This document shows positions 1-7,759 of a DNA stretch of 9,810 nucleotides, piece after piece. Made by a program: the position numbers and the translations under genes. Source of the stretch: Burkholderiaceae bacterium (GTDB taxonomy: Bacteria; Pseudomonadota; Gammaproteobacteria; Burkholderiales; Burkholderiaceae); contig JAGOEY010000044.1 in the NCBI GenBank assembly GCA_017997515.1, forward strand, positions 1-9,810, written 5' to 3'. Numbering within the stretch: position 1 is the first letter of the stretch; every line of letters starts with the position of its first letter. The notes beneath the pieces are model-generated. The model was not told the origin of the DNA and did no database searches. It worked only from the letters and a program-made list of their open reading frames with translations.

Positions 1-671
1 ACCCGGACCGCGACGCCAAGCCGTACATGCAGACCATCGAGATCGAACTCGACGGCCATGAACGTATGCTGCTGGATGCCCTGGTCAAGCTGAAGGAACA
101 AGACCCCACGCTGTCGTTCCGCCGCTCCTGCCGCGAAGGTGTGTGTGGCTCTGACGCCATGAACATCAACGGCAAGAACGGTCTGGCCTGCCTGACCAAC
201 ATGCTGACGCTCCAGGGCACCATCGTGCTGAAGCCCCTGCCAGGCCTGCCTGTGATCCGCGACCTGATCGTGGACATGACGCAGTTCTTCAAGCAGTACA
301 ACTCGATCAAGCCCTACCTGATCAACAACGAAATCCTGCCGGAAAAAGAACGTCTGCAAAGCCCTGAAGAGCGTGACGAGCTCAACGGCTTGTACGAATG
401 TATTCTGTGCGCCAGCTGCTCCACCAGCTGCCCCAGCTTCTGGTGGAACCCCGACAAATTTGTGGGCCCCGCAGGTCTGCTGCAGGCCTACCGCTTCATC
501 GCCGACAGCCGCGACGAAGCCACTGCCGAACGCCTGGACAACCTGGAAGACCCGTACCGCCTGTTCCGTTGCAAAACCATCATGAACTGCGTGGACGTGT
601 GCCCCAAGGGACTGAACCCAACGATTGCCATTGGCAAAATCAAAGAACTGATGGTTCGCCGGACGGTGTAA
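1..671 (+). CDS. sdhB: Succinate dehydrogenase iron-sulfur subunit SdhB (5' partial)
   Basis: SdhB carries electrons from the FAD of SdhA to ubiquinone at the SdhCD membrane anchor (complex II, TCA cycle; cytoplasmic face of the inner membrane). The reading frame is open from base 3 to the window edge and reads PDRDAKPY just before the Met at 27, a typical internal SdhB stretch, so the true start lies upstream and that Met is internal. Counting from it, the [2Fe-2S] ligands are C35, C40, D43 and C55, the [4Fe-4S] ligands C125, C128, C131 and C192, and the [3Fe-4S] ligands C135, C182 and C188. All eleven fall at a constant 24-residue offset from the E. coli positions as I remember them, so about 24 residues precede the Met and about 16 are outside the window. 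The stop is TAA at 669-671, and sdhE follows after 10 bp. Recognition is very secure. Confidence 0.97.
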   Translation, partial: PDRDAKPYMQTIEIELDGHERMLLDALVKLKEQDPTLSFRRSCREGVCGSDAMNINGKNGLACLTNMLTLQGTIVLKPLPGLPVIRDLIVDMTQFFKQYNSIKPYLINNEILPEKERLQSPEERDELNGLYECILCASCSTSCPSFWWNPDKFVGPAGLLQAYRFIADSRDEATAERLDNLEDPYRLFRCKTIMNCVDVCPKGLNPTIAIGKIKELMVRRTV

Positions 672-681
672 ACAAGACCGC

Positions 682-1011
682 ATGACCATGCAGCACTCCA
701 CACCCTGGCAGCATGCCGAAGGCACGGACAACTTTGCCGAGAAGCTGGACGAGCGTGCCTTGAGCAAGCTCAAGTGGCGCTGCCGCCGGGGCCTGCTGGA
801 AAACGACCTGTTTATTGCGGAATTTTTCACCCGGCATGAATCTGGCTTGACGGTTGGCCATGCCCAGGGGCTGAATATTTTGATGGATTTGGCAGACAAC
901 GACCTTCTGGACCTTTTGCTTCGGCGCAAGGAACCGCAGGCCGGGATGGATACACAAGAAGTACGCGAAGTGCTGGCCATGCTGAGGCCCCAAGTGGTTC
1001 ACACCGCTTGA
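682..1011 (+). CDS. sdhE: SdhE, FAD assembly factor for succinate dehydrogenase
   Basis: This small soluble protein (109 aa; YgfY/Sdh5/DUF339 family) promotes covalent attachment of FAD to SdhA. The family signature RGLLEND is at residues 36-42 and contains the conserved RGxxE motif, in an otherwise helical protein of usual size (about 80-110 aa). The sequence before it (LDERALSKLKWRCR) is also typical. Two ATG codons six bases apart (682 and 688) could both serve; neither has a clear Shine-Dalgarno, and 682 is taken by default. The gene is 10 bp downstream of sdhB and 60 bp upstream of gltA, with no terminator in either gap, so it is probably co-transcribed with the sdh cluster. Placing the flavinylation factor next to its client is usual in Burkholderiales. 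Confidence 0.93.
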   Translation: MTMQHSTPWQHAEGTDNFAEKLDERALSKLKWRCRRGLLENDLFIAEFFTRHESGLTVGHAQGLNILMDLADNDLLDLLLRRKEPQAGMDTQEVREVLAMLRPQVVHTA

Positions 1012-1071
1012 GACCCAGTTCACCAGCCTTGTTTCACCGGATCATGGGCAATTTGCAAAAGGAAAGTACCA

Positions 1072-2382
1072 ATGAAGCTAGCTGACAACAAAGCCACCCT
1101 GTCGTTCAGTAACGGCAGCCCGAATGTCGACCTCCCTGTGTACCAGGGCTCGATTGGCCCGGATGTCATCGACATCCGCAAGCTGTACGCCCAGACCGGC
1201 ATGTTCACCTACGACCCGGGCTTTTTGTCCACCGCGTCGTGCCAGTCCGCCATCACCTACATCGACGGTGACAAGGGTGAGCTGCTGTACCGCGGTTACC
1301 CCATCGAGCAGCTGGCCACCAACTGCGACTTCATGGAAACCTGCCACCTGCTGCTGCACGGTGAGCTGCCCAACGCGACCCAAAAGACCGACTTCACCCA
1401 ACTCGTGACCAACCACACCATGGTCAACGAGCAGATGCAGTTCTTCCTGCGTGGCTTCCGCCGCGACGCACACCCCATGGCCATCATGACCGGCCTGGTG
1501 GGTGCACTGTCGGCCTTCTACCATGACAGCACCGACATCAACAACCCAGAGCACCGCAACATCTCGGCCATCCGCCTGATTGCCAAGATGCCTACACTGG
1601 TCGCCATGGCCTACAAGTACACCGTGGGCCAGCCCTACATGTACCCGAAGAACAACCTGAGCTACGCAGGCAACTTCCTGCACATGATGTTCGCCACGCC
1701 GTGTGAAGAGTACAAGGTCAGCCCCGTGCTGGAACGTGCACTCGACCGCATCTTCATCCTGCACGCCGACCACGAACAAAACGCGTCCACATCCACCGTG
1801 CGCCTGTGCGGCTCGTCGGGCACCAACCCGTTCGCCGCCATTGCTGCCGGTGTGGCCTGCCTGTGGGGCCCCGCACACGGTGGTGCCAACGAAGCCTGCC
1901 TGAACATGCTGGGCGACATCCAGAAGGCCGGTGGCGTCGAGAAAATCGGCGAGTTCATCAAACAGGTCAAGGACAAGAACTCTGGCGTCAAGCTCATGGG
2001 TTTTGGCCACCGCGTGTACAAGAACTACGACCCGCGCGCCAAACTCATGCAAGAGACCTGCAAGGAAGTGCTGGCCGAGCTGGGCCTGGAAAACGACCCG
2101 CTGTTCAAGCTGGCCATGGCCCTGGAAAAGATTGCCCTGGAAGACGACTACTTCGTATCGCGCAAGCTCTACCCCAACGTGGACTTCTACTCCGGCATCG
2201 TGCAGCGCGCCATTGGTATCCCCACACCGCTGTTCACCGCCGTGTTTGCACTGGCCCGCACCGTGGGCTGGATCGCCCAGCTGAACGAAATGATTGGTGA
2301 CCCCGAGTACAAGATCGGCCGCCCACGCCAGCTGTTCACCGGTGCCGTGCGCCGCGACGTGCAGCCCATCGCTGCGCGTTAA
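1072..2382 (+). CDS. gltA: Citrate synthase, type II (hexameric)
   Basis: Citrate synthase condenses acetyl-CoA and oxaloacetate to citrate, the entry step of the TCA cycle. The 436-aa product has the usual length of the NADH-sensitive, GltA-type enzyme of Gram-negative bacteria. Active-site residues are visible: H269 in [10 protein letters not shown]313 in [13 protein letters not shown] and D371 in YPNVDFYSG. The arginine-rich segment GRPRQLFTG lies near the C-terminus. Compared with E. coli as I remember it, there is a three-residue insertion between the two histidines (around [10 protein letters not shown]). The ATG at 1072 is preceded by AAAGGAAAG (about 1058-1066), a good ribosome binding site. 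A terminator at 2434-2465 closes the unit. Placement after sdhB-sdhE suggests co-expression with succinate dehydrogenase, although a separate promoter in the 60-bp gap cannot be excluded. Confidence 0.98.
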   Translation: MKLADNKATLSFSNGSPNVDLPVYQGSIGPDVIDIRKLYAQTGMFTYDPGFLSTASCQSAITYIDGDKGELLYRGYPIEQLATNCDFMETCHLLLHGELPNATQKTDFTQLVTNHTMVNEQMQFFLRGFRRDAHPMAIMTGLVGALSAFYHDSTDINNPEHRNISAIRLIAKMPTLVAMAYKYTVGQPYMYPKNNLSYAGNFLHMMFATPCEEYKVSPVLERALDRIFILHADHEQNASTSTVRLCGSSGTNPFAAIAAGVACLWGPAHGGANEACLNMLGDIQKAGGVEKIGEFIKQVKDKNSGVKLMGFGHRVYKNYDPRAKLMQETCKEVLAELGLENDPLFKLAMALEKIALEDDYFVSRKLYPNVDFYSGIVQRAIGIPTPLFTAVFALARTVGWIAQLNEMIGDPEYKIGRPRQLFTGAVRRDVQPIAAR

Positions 2383-2433
2383 ACCACGCGACAACAGCGG
2401 AGCCTCTCGCGCAGGGGCTCTGGCTGCCAATAG

Positions 2434-2465
2434 GCCCGCAAGCAACTTTGCCTGCGGGCTTTTTT
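2434..2465 (+). terminator. Rho-independent terminator of the sdh-gltA unit
   Basis: A perfect 7-bp GC-rich stem (GCCCGCA at 2434-2440, TGCGGGC at 2453-2459) encloses a 12-nt loop and is followed directly by six T residues (2460-2465). It lies 51 bp after the gltA stop. A second, weaker hairpin (GAGCC 2400-2404 with GGCTC 2416-2420) lies just upstream without a T-run. Confidence 0.85.
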
Positions 2466-2582
2466 CATGGCGGTTCGATCTACAACGGACAGATCCAGCC
2501 AACTGCACGGCGGCGTGTGCCCTGGCCCAGCATGCACAGGCGATCACACACCGGAGCATGTTTTCCTGGATACTGCCCCGTA

Positions 2583-2605
2583 GTAGCCATACATTTAATG
2601 GCTAC
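2583..2605. repeat. Perfect 8-bp inverted repeat upstream of the frm promoter
   Basis: GTAGCCAT (2583-2590) and ATGGCTAC (2598-2605) are exact reverse complements separated by ACATTTA. The repeat ends 6 bp before the proposed -35 element of the frmR promoter. It could be a regulator site or part of a degraded intergenic repeat: the adjoining AGCGC...ATAAGC resembles the GGCGC...ATAAGC of the repeat copy at 8823-8876. It lacks a T-run, so it is not a terminator. Confidence 0.5.
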
Positions 2606-2610
2606 AGCGC

Positions 2611-2650
2611 TTTGCTCATAAGCCTCCTTGTTTTATACTGCATCCCAGTA
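2611..2650 (+). promoter_or_regulatory. frm promoter with FrmR-type operator
   Basis: A sigma-70-like promoter is proposed: -35 TTGCTC at 2612-2617, a 16-bp spacer, and -10 TATACT at 2634-2639 (five of six consensus bases). Overlapping the -10 and the expected start site is an inverted repeat, TACTG at 2636-2640 and CAGTA at 2646-2650, that is TACT-N7-AGTA. From memory, RcnR, a close FrmR relative, binds TACT-G6-N-AGTA, with the same half-sites and spacing; the centre here is GCATCCC rather than a G-tract. A repressor bound here would block polymerase, as expected for autoregulation of frmR, whose start codon is 54 bp downstream. Half-sites and spacing are seen; the regulator is inferred. Confidence 0.6.
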
Positions 2651-2704
2651 CAACCAAGACGGTAGACAAAAGCGTTCCACCGGTATCTGTCGCGCCCCCT
2701 GACC

Positions 2705-2971
2705 ATGCCCCATTCCGCTGAAGACAAACAACGCGCCATCACCCGCCTGCGCCGTATCAAGGGGCAGGCCGAGGCACTGGAACGCGCCGTGGAAGCGGGC
2801 AGCGAGTGTGCGCCCATCCTGCAGCAGTTAGCGGCCATGCGCGGCGCGGTGCATGGGCTCATGGCAGACCTGCTCGACGGCCATGTGCGCGAGGTCCTGG
2901 CGGAAAAACCGGCACCTTCGCAGAAGTCGGTAGAACAAACGCTGGCGCTGCTGCGCTCGTATCTGAAATGA
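2705..2971 (+). CDS. frmR: FrmR, formaldehyde-sensing CsoR/RcnR-family repressor
   Basis: This 88-aa all-helical DNA-binding repressor belongs to the CsoR/RcnR/FrmR (DUF156) family, which is released from DNA by its ligand. Formaldehyde-sensing members use Pro2 (the N-terminal residue after Met removal) and Cys35, which are crosslinked by formaldehyde. Both are present (MPHS at the start; C35 in GSECAPILQQ), as is His60 in DGHVRE. RRIKGQ at 16-21 and the ending SYLK are family hallmarks. The second cysteine that I recall near residue 71 of E. coli FrmR is absent, leaving C35 as the only cysteine. No clear Shine-Dalgarno precedes the ATG, but starting here is required to place Pro2. The gene heads a frmR-frmA-fghA cluster equivalent to E. 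coli frmRAB, supporting formaldehyde rather than metal sensing. Confidence 0.93.
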   Translation: MPHSAEDKQRAITRLRRIKGQAEALERAVEAGSECAPILQQLAAMRGAVHGLMADLLDGHVREVLAEKPAPSQKSVEQTLALLRSYLK

Positions 2972-2996
2972 CCCGAGAATAAAACCCACACCGTGA

Positions 2997-4280
<1,284 letters not shown>

Positions 4281-4325
4281 CCCCGAGTCCACGGTACAGA
4301 CACACCTGTTTTCCATATAAAAATG

Positions 4326-4367
4326 GCTGCCAGCCCAGGTATTACCTGCGCTGGCAGCTCTTCTTTT
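4326..4367 (+). terminator. Long hairpin with T-rich tail between frmA and fghA (attenuator or terminator candidate)
   Basis: GCTGCCAGC (4326-4334) pairs perfectly with GCTGGCAGC (4350-4358). Inside it, after one C-C mismatch, CAGGT (4336-4340) pairs with ACCTG (4344-4348) around an ATT loop. The T-rich stretch TCTTCTTTT (4359-4367) follows. The shape fits an intrinsic terminator with an imperfect U-tract, yet it ends only 10 bp before the fghA start and abuts its Shine-Dalgarno. TATAAA at 4316-4321 could be a -10 box whose transcript would begin about where the hairpin begins, though the matching -35 (GGTACA at 4293-4298) is weak. The structure is certain; its role is not. Confidence 0.6.
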
Positions 4368-4377
4368 AGGAGTGACC

Positions 4378-5259
4378 ATGTCACAAGCCCCTCAAGTGCC
4401 CTCGGCTGCGCCGGAATTGCTCAGCGCACACGCCTGTTTTGGCGGCGAGCAACGCTTCTACCGCCACCAGGCAAGTGCTATCGGCCTGCCCATGCAGTTT
4501 TCGGTGTTCCTGCCGCCCCAAGCATTGGCGGGTGAAAAAGTCCCTGCCCTGCTGTACCTGGCCGGGCTTACCTGCACCGAAGAAACCTTCATGGTCAAGG
4601 CCGGTGCCCAGCGCCTGGCGGCAGAACTGGGCCTTGCACTCATCAGCCCCGACACCAGCCCCCGCGGCGCCAACGTGCCCGGCGAAGCAGATGCATGGGA
4701 CTTTGGCGTGGGCGCCGGTTTTTACCTCGACGCCACCCAGGCCCCCTGGGCCAGCCATTGGCGTATGGAAAGTTACCTGCTGAACGAGCTGCTGCCCACC
4801 GCCACAGCCACCCTGCCCATCGACGGCGAACGGCTGGGCATCTTCGGCCACTCCATGGGCGGCCACGGTGCGCTGACCCTGGCGCTGCGCCACCCGGGCG
4901 TGTTCAAGTCACTGTCGGCCTTTGCCCCCATCTGCGCCCCCACGCAGTGCCCCTGGGGCCACAAAGCATTCAGCGGCTACCTGGGTGCCGACCAGAGCAG
5001 CTGGATCGAACACGACGCCACCGCGCTGATGCAGCACCAACCCATCGCGCCCTACCCGGCAGGCATCCTCATCGACCAGGGCCTGGCCGACAAATTCCTG
5101 GCCGAGCAGCTGCACCCCCACCTGTTCGAGGCCGCGTGTGTGGCCATTGGCCAGCCCCTGACCTTGCGCCGGCATGCAGGCTACGACCACGGCTACTACT
5201 TCATCCAGAGCTTCATGGCCGACCACCTCGCGCACCATGCGGCGGTGCTGACCCCGTGA
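4378..5259 (+). CDS. fghA: S-formylglutathione hydrolase (esterase D family)
   Basis: This enzyme hydrolyses S-formylglutathione to formate and glutathione, completing formaldehyde oxidation begun by FrmA. The 293-aa protein is an alpha/beta hydrolase of about the usual length. The catalytic triad is visible: S159 in GHSMGGHGA, D238 in DQGLADKFL and H271 in YDHGYYF. YLAGLTCTEETF (60-71) and SPDTSPRG (90-97) are family signatures. The ATG at 4378 is preceded by AGGAG (4368-4372). An in-frame GTG at 4372 overlaps that Shine-Dalgarno and is rejected as a start. The last bases of its TGA stop overlap the GTG start of the exonuclease gene. The E. coli counterpart is frmB; fghA is the usual name outside enterics. 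Confidence 0.95.
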   Translation: MSQAPQVPSAAPELLSAHACFGGEQRFYRHQASAIGLPMQFSVFLPPQALAGEKVPALLYLAGLTCTEETFMVKAGAQRLAAELGLALISPDTSPRGANVPGEADAWDFGVGAGFYLDATQAPWASHWRMESYLLNELLPTATATLPIDGERLGIFGHSMGGHGALTLALRHPGVFKSLSAFAPICAPTQCPWGHKAFSGYLGADQSSWIEHDATALMQHQPIAPYPAGILIDQGLADKFLAEQLHPHLFEAACVAIGQPLTLRRHAGYDHGYYFIQSFMADHLAHHAAVLTP

Positions 5260-5870
5260 ACACACCCGTTAACCTGCCCCGTTTGCCCAGCCGCGAAGAC
5301 ATCGCAATGCTGGACGTGTTTCCGGGCCTGGGCCTGCGTGACATCGACGTCGTGTCTACCCCGCAGCAGGCCGCCCAAGCCCTGGCCACCTTGGGCGCGT
5401 TGCAGGTGGTGGGGTTTGACACCGAGTCCAAACCCACCTTTCTGAAGAACGAAACCTCTACCGGCCCCCACACACTGCAGCTGGCGACGCTGGACCACGC
5501 CTGGGTGTTCCAGCTACACGACTCTGCATGCCGCGCAGCAGCAGCCCAGTTGCTGGCCTCCACCACGCTCGTGAAAGTGGGCTTTGGCCTATCCGGTGAC
5601 CGCACCCAGATCCGCCGCACGCTGGGCATCGAGCCCGCAGCCGTGGTGGATCTGGACACCGTGTTCCGCCAGCGCGGCTACCGGCGTGAGGTGGGCGTTA
5701 AAACGGCGGTGGCGCTGGTCTTTGGGCAGCGCTTCATCAAGTCCCGTAAACAGACCACATCGAACTGGGCCGCCCGGCAACTGAGCGAAGCCCAGGTGCG
5801 TTACGCCGCGAACGATGCGTATGCGGCCATGTGTGTGGCACATGCGCTGGGTGTGGATTCGGCAGCGTAA
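5256..5870 (+). CDS. 3'-5' exonuclease domain protein (DEDDy, RNase D/WRN-like)
   Basis: The protein is predicted to remove nucleotides from 3' ends of DNA or RNA using two metal ions. The DEDDy motifs are in order: ExoI D55 and E57 in VVGFDTESKPTF, ExoII D115 in VKVGFGLSGDRTQI, and ExoIII Y183 and D187 in RYAANDAYA. The domain fills most of the 204 aa; there is no HRDC or polymerase domain, so this is a stand-alone exonuclease, not full RNase D. The start is uncertain. GTG at 5256 overlaps the fghA stop (GTGA), suggesting translational coupling, and keeps PSREDIAML, which resembles the N-terminal part of relatives as I remember them. An ATG at 5307 would remove 17 residues. The frame runs open back to 4695 inside fghA, which is a shadow. 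Substrate is unknown; a role in the formaldehyde response is only suggested by position. Confidence 0.85.
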   Translation: MNTPVNLPRLPSREDIAMLDVFPGLGLRDIDVVSTPQQAAQALATLGALQVVGFDTESKPTFLKNETSTGPHTLQLATLDHAWVFQLHDSACRAAAAQLLASTTLVKVGFGLSGDRTQIRRTLGIEPAAVVDLDTVFRQRGYRREVGVKTAVALVFGQRFIKSRKQTTSNWAARQLSEAQVRYAANDAYAAMCVAHALGVDSAA

Positions 5871-5877
5871 GAATGCT

Positions 5878-5940
5878 AATTTGATAGCAGCAAGCGCACA
5901 TTGAATGGGCGCCAGAGCCACTTTTGACGCCTATTTTTAA
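5878..5940 (+). repeat. Comamonadaceae-type intergenic repeat, copy 1
   Basis: This copy has TTTGATAGC (5880-5888), then the hairpin GCGCACAT/ATGGGCGC (5894-5901 with 5905-5912; one A-G mismatch, TGA loop), then GCGCCAGAG (5909-5917) and a T-rich end. The same two blocks at exactly the same distance (28 nt from TTGATAGC to GCGCCAGAG) occur in reverse orientation near 8823-8876. From memory, elements of this type are abundant between genes in Rhodoferax, Polaromonas and Acidovorax. It fills the gap between the exonuclease gene and eptA and might end transcription, but has no classical U-tract directly after the stem. Confidence 0.7.
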
Positions 5941-5964
5941 CCACAGCAGCGGCCTACTGTTGTC

Positions 5965-5981
5965 CTTAATCTTGCGTTAAG
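5965..5981 (+). promoter_or_regulatory. PmrA-box-like direct repeat upstream of eptA
   Basis: CTTAAT (5965-5970), a 5-bp spacer and GTTAAG (5976-5981) match the PmrA/BasR box YTTAAK-N5-YTTAAK at 11 of 12 positions (consensus from memory). PmrA typically activates eptA and other lipid A modification genes. The box ends only 14 bp before the first ATG of the eptA frame, and no clear -10 element fits between, so either the start codon lies further in or the match is fortuitous. Confidence 0.45.
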
Positions 5982-5995
5982 TTCCCCCCAAAACA

Positions 5996-7759
5996 ATGGC
6001 GGCCATGCTGCTGCCATCTGTCCTTTTCCCTGCGCCGTCCCACGCGGGCCAGTCCACCACCACACCCCACACCGAAGCCGTCGCGCCCGTGGCACGGCCG
6101 GCCTGGGTGCTGGCGGCTTATGTCAGCCTGTGGCTGGCCACCGTGTGTAACTACCCGCTCTGGCGGGCGCTGGCGCAGCTGCCGGGCTCGCAGGGTTTGC
6201 GGCCTTTTGCGTTTGCGGTGGCGTTTGCCGTGGCCATTGCGGCAACACTGGTGGCATTGACCAGCGTCTTCGCCTGGCGGCACACGCTCAAACCCATGCT
6301 CAGCCTGCTGCTGCTGGCGGCTGCGGCGGGGGCCTACTTCATGCTGTCGTACGGCATCGTGATCGACAGCACGATGCTGGTGAACGCCTTGCAGACCGAT
6401 GTGCACGAAACGCAGGACCTGCTCAACTGGCGGCTGCCCGCCACCGTGCTGGCGCTGGCCGGGCCGCCGCTGGTGTGGCTGTGGCGGCAGCCCGTGCTAT
6501 ACCGGCAGGTAGGCCGCCAACTGCTGCACAACACCATCACGCTAGCCATGTCGCTGCTGGTGGCGGCGGGGGCGCTGCTGCTGTTCTTCCAGGACTTCTC
6601 CAGCACCATGCGCAACCACACGGAAATGCGTTACCTCATCAACCCGCTCAACAGCATCTACGCGCTGGGCAACATTGCCGCCAAGCCGCTGCGCCGCGAC
6701 ACCTCGAAGATCCTGCCCATGGGTGAAGACGTGAAGCTGGGTGCCAGCTATGCCCAGCAGCAGCGCCCACCGCTGCTGGTGCTGGTGGTGGGAGAAACCG
6801 GGCGCAGTGGCAACTTTGGCATCAACGGCTACAGCCGCAACACCACCCCCGAGCTGGCCGCGCGCAAAGACATCAGCACCGCACTGAACGCCTGGTCGTG
6901 TGGCACCAACACGGCCGCGTCCGTGCCGTGTATGTTTTCGCACCTGGACAAGGCGGCGTTCGAGTCGCGCAAGGCGGAGTATGAAAACCTGCCCGACATG
7001 CTGCAGCGCGCCGGGCTGGCCGTATTGTGGGTAGACAACCAGGCGGGCTGCAAAGGGGTGTGTGCCCGCGTGCCCAGCTTCAACTTCACCACCGCCGAGG
7101 CGGTCAAGGCCGCAGGGTGTGTGGACGAGTGCCTGGACACCGCCATGTTGCAAGGCCTGGACGACCGTATCGCCGCCCTGCCCGCAGCGCAGCGCGCCCG
7201 CGGCGTGGTGGTGGTGTTGCACCAGATGGGAAGCCACGGCCCGGCCTATGCCAAACGCTCAGCCCCGGCACAGAAACACTTCATGCCCGAGTGCACCAGC
7301 AATGTGTTGCAGGAATGCAGCCGCGACCAGCTCGTCAACGCCTACGACAACAGCATTGTGGAGACCGACCACTTCCTGAATTCGGTGATCCAATGGCTTG
7401 AAGCTAAGGAGGGACATGCGGATACAGCTATGGTTTACGTAGCAGACCATGGCGAATCACTGGGCGAGAACGGCATCTACCTGCATGGCATGCCGTACAG
7501 CATTGCGCCCGACGTGCAGAAACACGTGCCCTGGGTCACCTGGCTGTCGCCGTCGATGCAAACACGCACGGGCATCAGCACCGGCTGCCTGCAGCAAAAC
7601 ATGCGCGACAAACGTATCAGCCACGACAGTTACTTCCATTCGGTGCTGGGTTTGCTGGACGTCCAGACCGGGCTGCACCAACTTGCCCTGGATGTGTACG
7701 CAGATTGCGCGGCAGCCACGTCGGCCTCTGCGTCAAAAAAGATGCCCCTGCCCGGCTGA
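5996..7759 (+). CDS. eptA: EptA-family lipid A phosphoethanolamine transferase
   Basis: EptA enzymes transfer phosphoethanolamine from phosphatidylethanolamine to lipid A in the inner membrane, reducing negative charge and often giving resistance to polymyxin-type cationic peptides. The 587-aa product has an N-terminal membrane domain with about five hydrophobic segments (roughly 37-50, 71-95, 101-122, 148-164 and 180-199), then a periplasmic sulfatase-fold domain. Catalytic zinc-site residues are E267 and T268 (nucleophile) in VVGETGRSGNFGINGY, and D484 and H485 in VADHGES; HQMGSHGPAY (409-418) and H497 are also typical. Cysteine pairs in the periplasmic part (302/312, 352/356, 375/379, 433/441) suggest disulfides. 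No clear Shine-Dalgarno is seen; ATGs at 5996 and 6005 both work. It is known that mcr genes belong to this family, but nothing here suggests recent transfer. Its 3' end overlaps the radical SAM gene by 27 bp, tail to tail. Confidence 0.93.
   Translation: MAAMLLPSVLFPAPSHAGQSTTTPHTEAVAPVARPAWVLAAYVSLWLATVCNYPLWRALAQLPGSQGLRPFAFAVAFAVAIAATLVALTSVFAWRHTLKPMLSLLLLAAAAGAYFMLSYGIVIDSTMLVNALQTDVHETQDLLNWRLPATVLALAGPPLVWLWRQPVLYRQVGRQLLHNTITLAMSLLVAAGALLLFFQDFSSTMRNHTEMRYLINPLNSIYALGNIAAKPLRRDTSKILPMGEDVKLGASYAQQQRPPLLVLVVGETGRSGNFGINGYSRNTTPELAARKDISTALNAWSCGTNTAASVPCMFSHLDKAAFESRKAEYENLPDMLQRAGLAVLWVDNQAGCKGVCARVPSFNFTTAEAVKAAGCVDECLDTAMLQGLDDRIAALPAAQRARGVVVVLHQMGSHGPAYAKRSAPAQKHFMPECTSNVLQECSRDQLVNAYDNSIVETDHFLNSVIQWLEAKEGHADTAMVYVADHGESLGENGIYLHGMPYSIAPDVQKHVPWVTWLSPSMQTRTGISTGCLQQNMRDKRISHDSYFHSVLGLLDVQTGLHQLALDVYADCAAATSASASKKMPLPG

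Larger units (their letters stand above)
2383..2704. other. gltA-frmR intergenic region
   Basis: This 322-bp gap contains, in order, the gltA terminator (to 2465), about 115 bp in which I see nothing recognisable (2466-2582), a perfect 8-bp inverted repeat (2583-2605), and the candidate promoter and operator of the frm operon (2611-2650). An open frame running through it on the + strand (2294-2665) starts inside gltA, has no family resemblance and is not a gene. Confidence 0.7.

Noticed and set aside
1078..2559. 493-aa open frame on the - strand opposite gltA
   Set aside because: It lies antisense to a certain gltA, its His/Val/Gly-rich composition is typical of a shadow of high-GC codon bias, and it shows no family motif.
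4372..4377. GTG start for fghA two codons upstream
   Set aside because: The GTG overlaps the AGGAG Shine-Dalgarno; the ATG at 4378 has normal spacing to it.
4695..5255. Fusion-like upstream extension of the exonuclease frame into fghA
   Set aside because: The translation is Arg/Pro/His-rich shadow of fghA with no domain; the exonuclease domain begins only after 5256.
5996..7759. eptA as an acquired mcr-type mobile resistance gene
   Set aside because: Composition matches the neighbours, and no insertion sequence, transposase or flanking repeat of mobile type is present; the family match alone does not show transfer or resistance.
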